Program-made: the position numbers and the translations under genes | Notes under the pieces: generated by a model | The model's input: only the letters and a program-made list of their open reading frames with translations | What the model was told of the DNA's origin: nothing | Database searches by the model: none | Shown: positions 62,822 through 64,000 of the stretch, in pieces | How positions within the stretch are numbered: the stretch's first letter is position 1 | Layout of the letters: the number at the start of each line of letters is the position of its first letter | NCBI GenBank assembly: GCA_965115915.1 | Contig: OZ220483.1 | Coordinates: forward strand, 1,054,001-1,118,000 | Direction: 5' to 3' | Source of the DNA: G965115915 sp965115915 | GTDB taxonomy: Bacteria > Pseudomonadota > Gammaproteobacteria > Eutrophobiales > Eutrophobiaceae | Length of the DNA: 64,000 bases

Positions 62822-63147
62822 GGCCGCCCTATCCCGAACAATTCGGTTGCCTAGCCTGCTCAATTATACTACCATTAGCGGACTTTCCGCCACTTCAAGG
62901 CTACTTGCCATGCCAGTGTGAGGGAAAATGCCATGAAAAACAAACAACCGGCTTTGAGAACTGGCAATCCGAAGATTCAAGCCGTCCACTTCGGCAATAA
63001 TTCAGGCACCGCCTGGAGACCCGGCTTGAACAGTGTGCGAGAAGCTGACCCTATGATGTTTTCTGCCAGGTGCCTGGACTGACTCCAGGGGCATGGCGCT
63101 CTGGCGCAACGGCCATACGCCTTGAACAAGAGGACATGAATACATAG
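62822..63147. other. Intergenic region with a possible 49-codon frame
   Basis: Divergent promoters of the kinase and CBS genes are expected here. A frame at 62932-63081 starts MKNKQPALRTGNPKIQ with GAGGG upstream, but its composition is not convincing and it matches nothing I know. Confidence 0.25.
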
Positions 63148-63588
63148 ATGACTGTGACCGTACAGCAGGTGATCAATGCCAAAACCGATTCCGGGATCCT
63201 CAGCGTGCCACCCGATAGTTTCGTATTGGACGCAATCCAATTGATGGCCAAAAAAGAAGTGGGTGCACTGCTGGTAATACAGCAGGGGAAACTGGCCGGC
63301 ATTGTTTCCGAGCGCGATTACACCCGTAAGGTTGTGCTGGCAAACCGGGTATCGGCAACTACCCGGGTAAGAGAGATCATGACCACCGAAGTGATCTCTG
63401 TGACCCCTGATAACACCATTGACGAATGCCTGGAGGTTATGACCACTCACTCCATACGGCATCTGCCCGTAATAACGGACGGGCAGCCCGTCACGATGCT
63501 CTCGGTACAGGATGTCATGCGTTCCATACTGCGGGAAAAGGATTTTATTATTAATCGACTGGAAGGCTATATCACTGATTCCATGTGA
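63148..63588 (+). CDS. CBS-domain-pair protein
   Basis: 146 residues consisting only of two CBS motifs (about 15-65: DAIQLMAKKEVGALLVIQ, GIVSERDYTRKVV; about 78-125: REIMTTEVISVTPDNTIDE, MTTHSIRHLPVI). The GIVSERDYTRKV form is common in stand-alone CBS proteins of proteobacteria that bind adenine nucleotides. The target is unknown. Confidence 0.9.
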   Translation: MTVTVQQVINAKTDSGILSVPPDSFVLDAIQLMAKKEVGALLVIQQGKLAGIVSERDYTRKVVLANRVSATTRVREIMTTEVISVTPDNTIDECLEVMTTHSIRHLPVITDGQPVTMLSVQDVMRSILREKDFIINRLEGYITDSM

Positions 63589-63659
63589 CCCTCCCACCAA
63601 ACGGGCGCTTCTGCAACTGAAAACCTGGCCAGGGAACCGGCCTGCGGAGATACACAGCG

Positions 63660-64000
63660 ATGCCGGCTGAAAGTGACATCTGTGCCAGGCTGCGTGTACG
63701 ACTTGCCGAACTGCATCGGCAAGGCCTGTCTCAACTGTTGGCACAGGACCCTGAACGCAGCGAACGGTTCCGACTGCGTTGTGCCGGACTACGGATTGAC
63801 TTCAGCCGGAACCATATCGATGGGCAAAGTCTGCAACTGCTGACCCAGCATGCGGCGGCCTGCCAGTTGCCCGAACGCATTGCCGACATGTTTGCCGGGA
63901 GGCATATCAACACATCGGAGAACCGCCCTGCTTTGCACTGGTTACTACGTGCCAAACAGCCTGGTATCCATCAGCAAAACCATGACCTGATACAGCATGA
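63660..64000 (+). CDS. pgi: Glucose-6-phosphate isomerase, N-terminal part
   Basis: 113 codons before the window ends. The Pgi start is clear: LRIDFSRNHIDGQSLQLL, then IADMFAGRHINTSENRPALH, equivalent to the FSGExIN(T/S)TExRAVLH motif. It interconverts glucose-6-phosphate and fructose-6-phosphate. GGAG lies about 11 bp before ATG 63660. The catalytic residues are beyond the window. Confidence 0.92.
   Translation, partial: MPAESDICARLRVRLAELHRQGLSQLLAQDPERSERFRLRCAGLRIDFSRNHIDGQSLQLLTQHAAACQLPERIADMFAGRHINTSENRPALHWLLRAKQPGIHQQNHDLIQH

Overview
The window looks like a gammaproteobacterial chromosome. The housekeeping gene orders are typical of that class: ubiG-gph/mupP, mlaA, ffh-dsbB, ypjD-yfjD, rplI-dnaB-alr-radA, rpsF-rpsR-DUF2232 and pgi. 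It carries an unusually large load of defence, toxin-antitoxin and transposon debris. I cannot name the species.

Layout. (1) 1-14.4 kb is an accessory island next to a tRNA-Ser gene. It holds a DUF488 protein, a GIY-YIG protein, a NYN protein, a tyrosine recombinase, a TcmP/three-Cys protein pair, two Fic proteins around a broken AbiE module, a remnant HigBA-like module, and a three-gene operon of unknown function (TIGR04255 protein, HTH protein, unknown protein). (2) 14.8-23 kb is core genome: tRNA-Ser, a YgfX-like protein, gph/mupP, ubiG, mlaA, dsbB, ffh, ypjD and yfjD, ending in a GC-rich repeat block. (3) 23.0-27.4 kb is core rplI-dnaB-alr-radA, followed by a cluster of tiny membrane-protein genes. 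(4) 28.6-41.4 kb is a Druantia type I anti-phage operon (druA to druE), tightly bracketed by ends of one IS3-family element and interrupted in druC by an IS1634-family transposon. (5) 41.4-46.9 kb is an IS3 copy plus small membrane or hypothetical genes, one a tandemly duplicated, frameshifted gene. (6) 46.9-56.9 kb holds a HEPN (ApeA-like) protein, a large SIR2/DUF4020 protein, two staphylococcal-nuclease-like genes, a compact Cas9-related HNH/RuvC protein with no CRISPR array, and nnrS. (7) 57-58.9 kb is a tandem array of about 172-bp repeats, a HigBA module and an IS3 end. (8) 58.9-64 kb is core again: DUF2232, rpsR, rpsF, a tRNA-Arg(CCU) gene split by a group I intron, a Ser/Thr kinase with a cyclic-nucleotide-binding domain, a CBS protein and the start of pgi.

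Three points stand out. The normally continuous rpsF-rpsR-DUF2232-rplI-dnaB-alr-radA operon is split 36 kb apart, on opposite strands, and each half abuts the same GC-rich repeat family in opposite orientation; re-inverting the interval restores the operon exactly. The Cas9-like ORF keeps RuvC-I, HNH and flanking Cas9 sequence in under 500 residues, but lacks RuvC-III and the RuvC-II glutamate. Ends of one IS3-family element punctuate the accessory cassettes repeatedly, which suggests modular gain by IS-mediated recombination.
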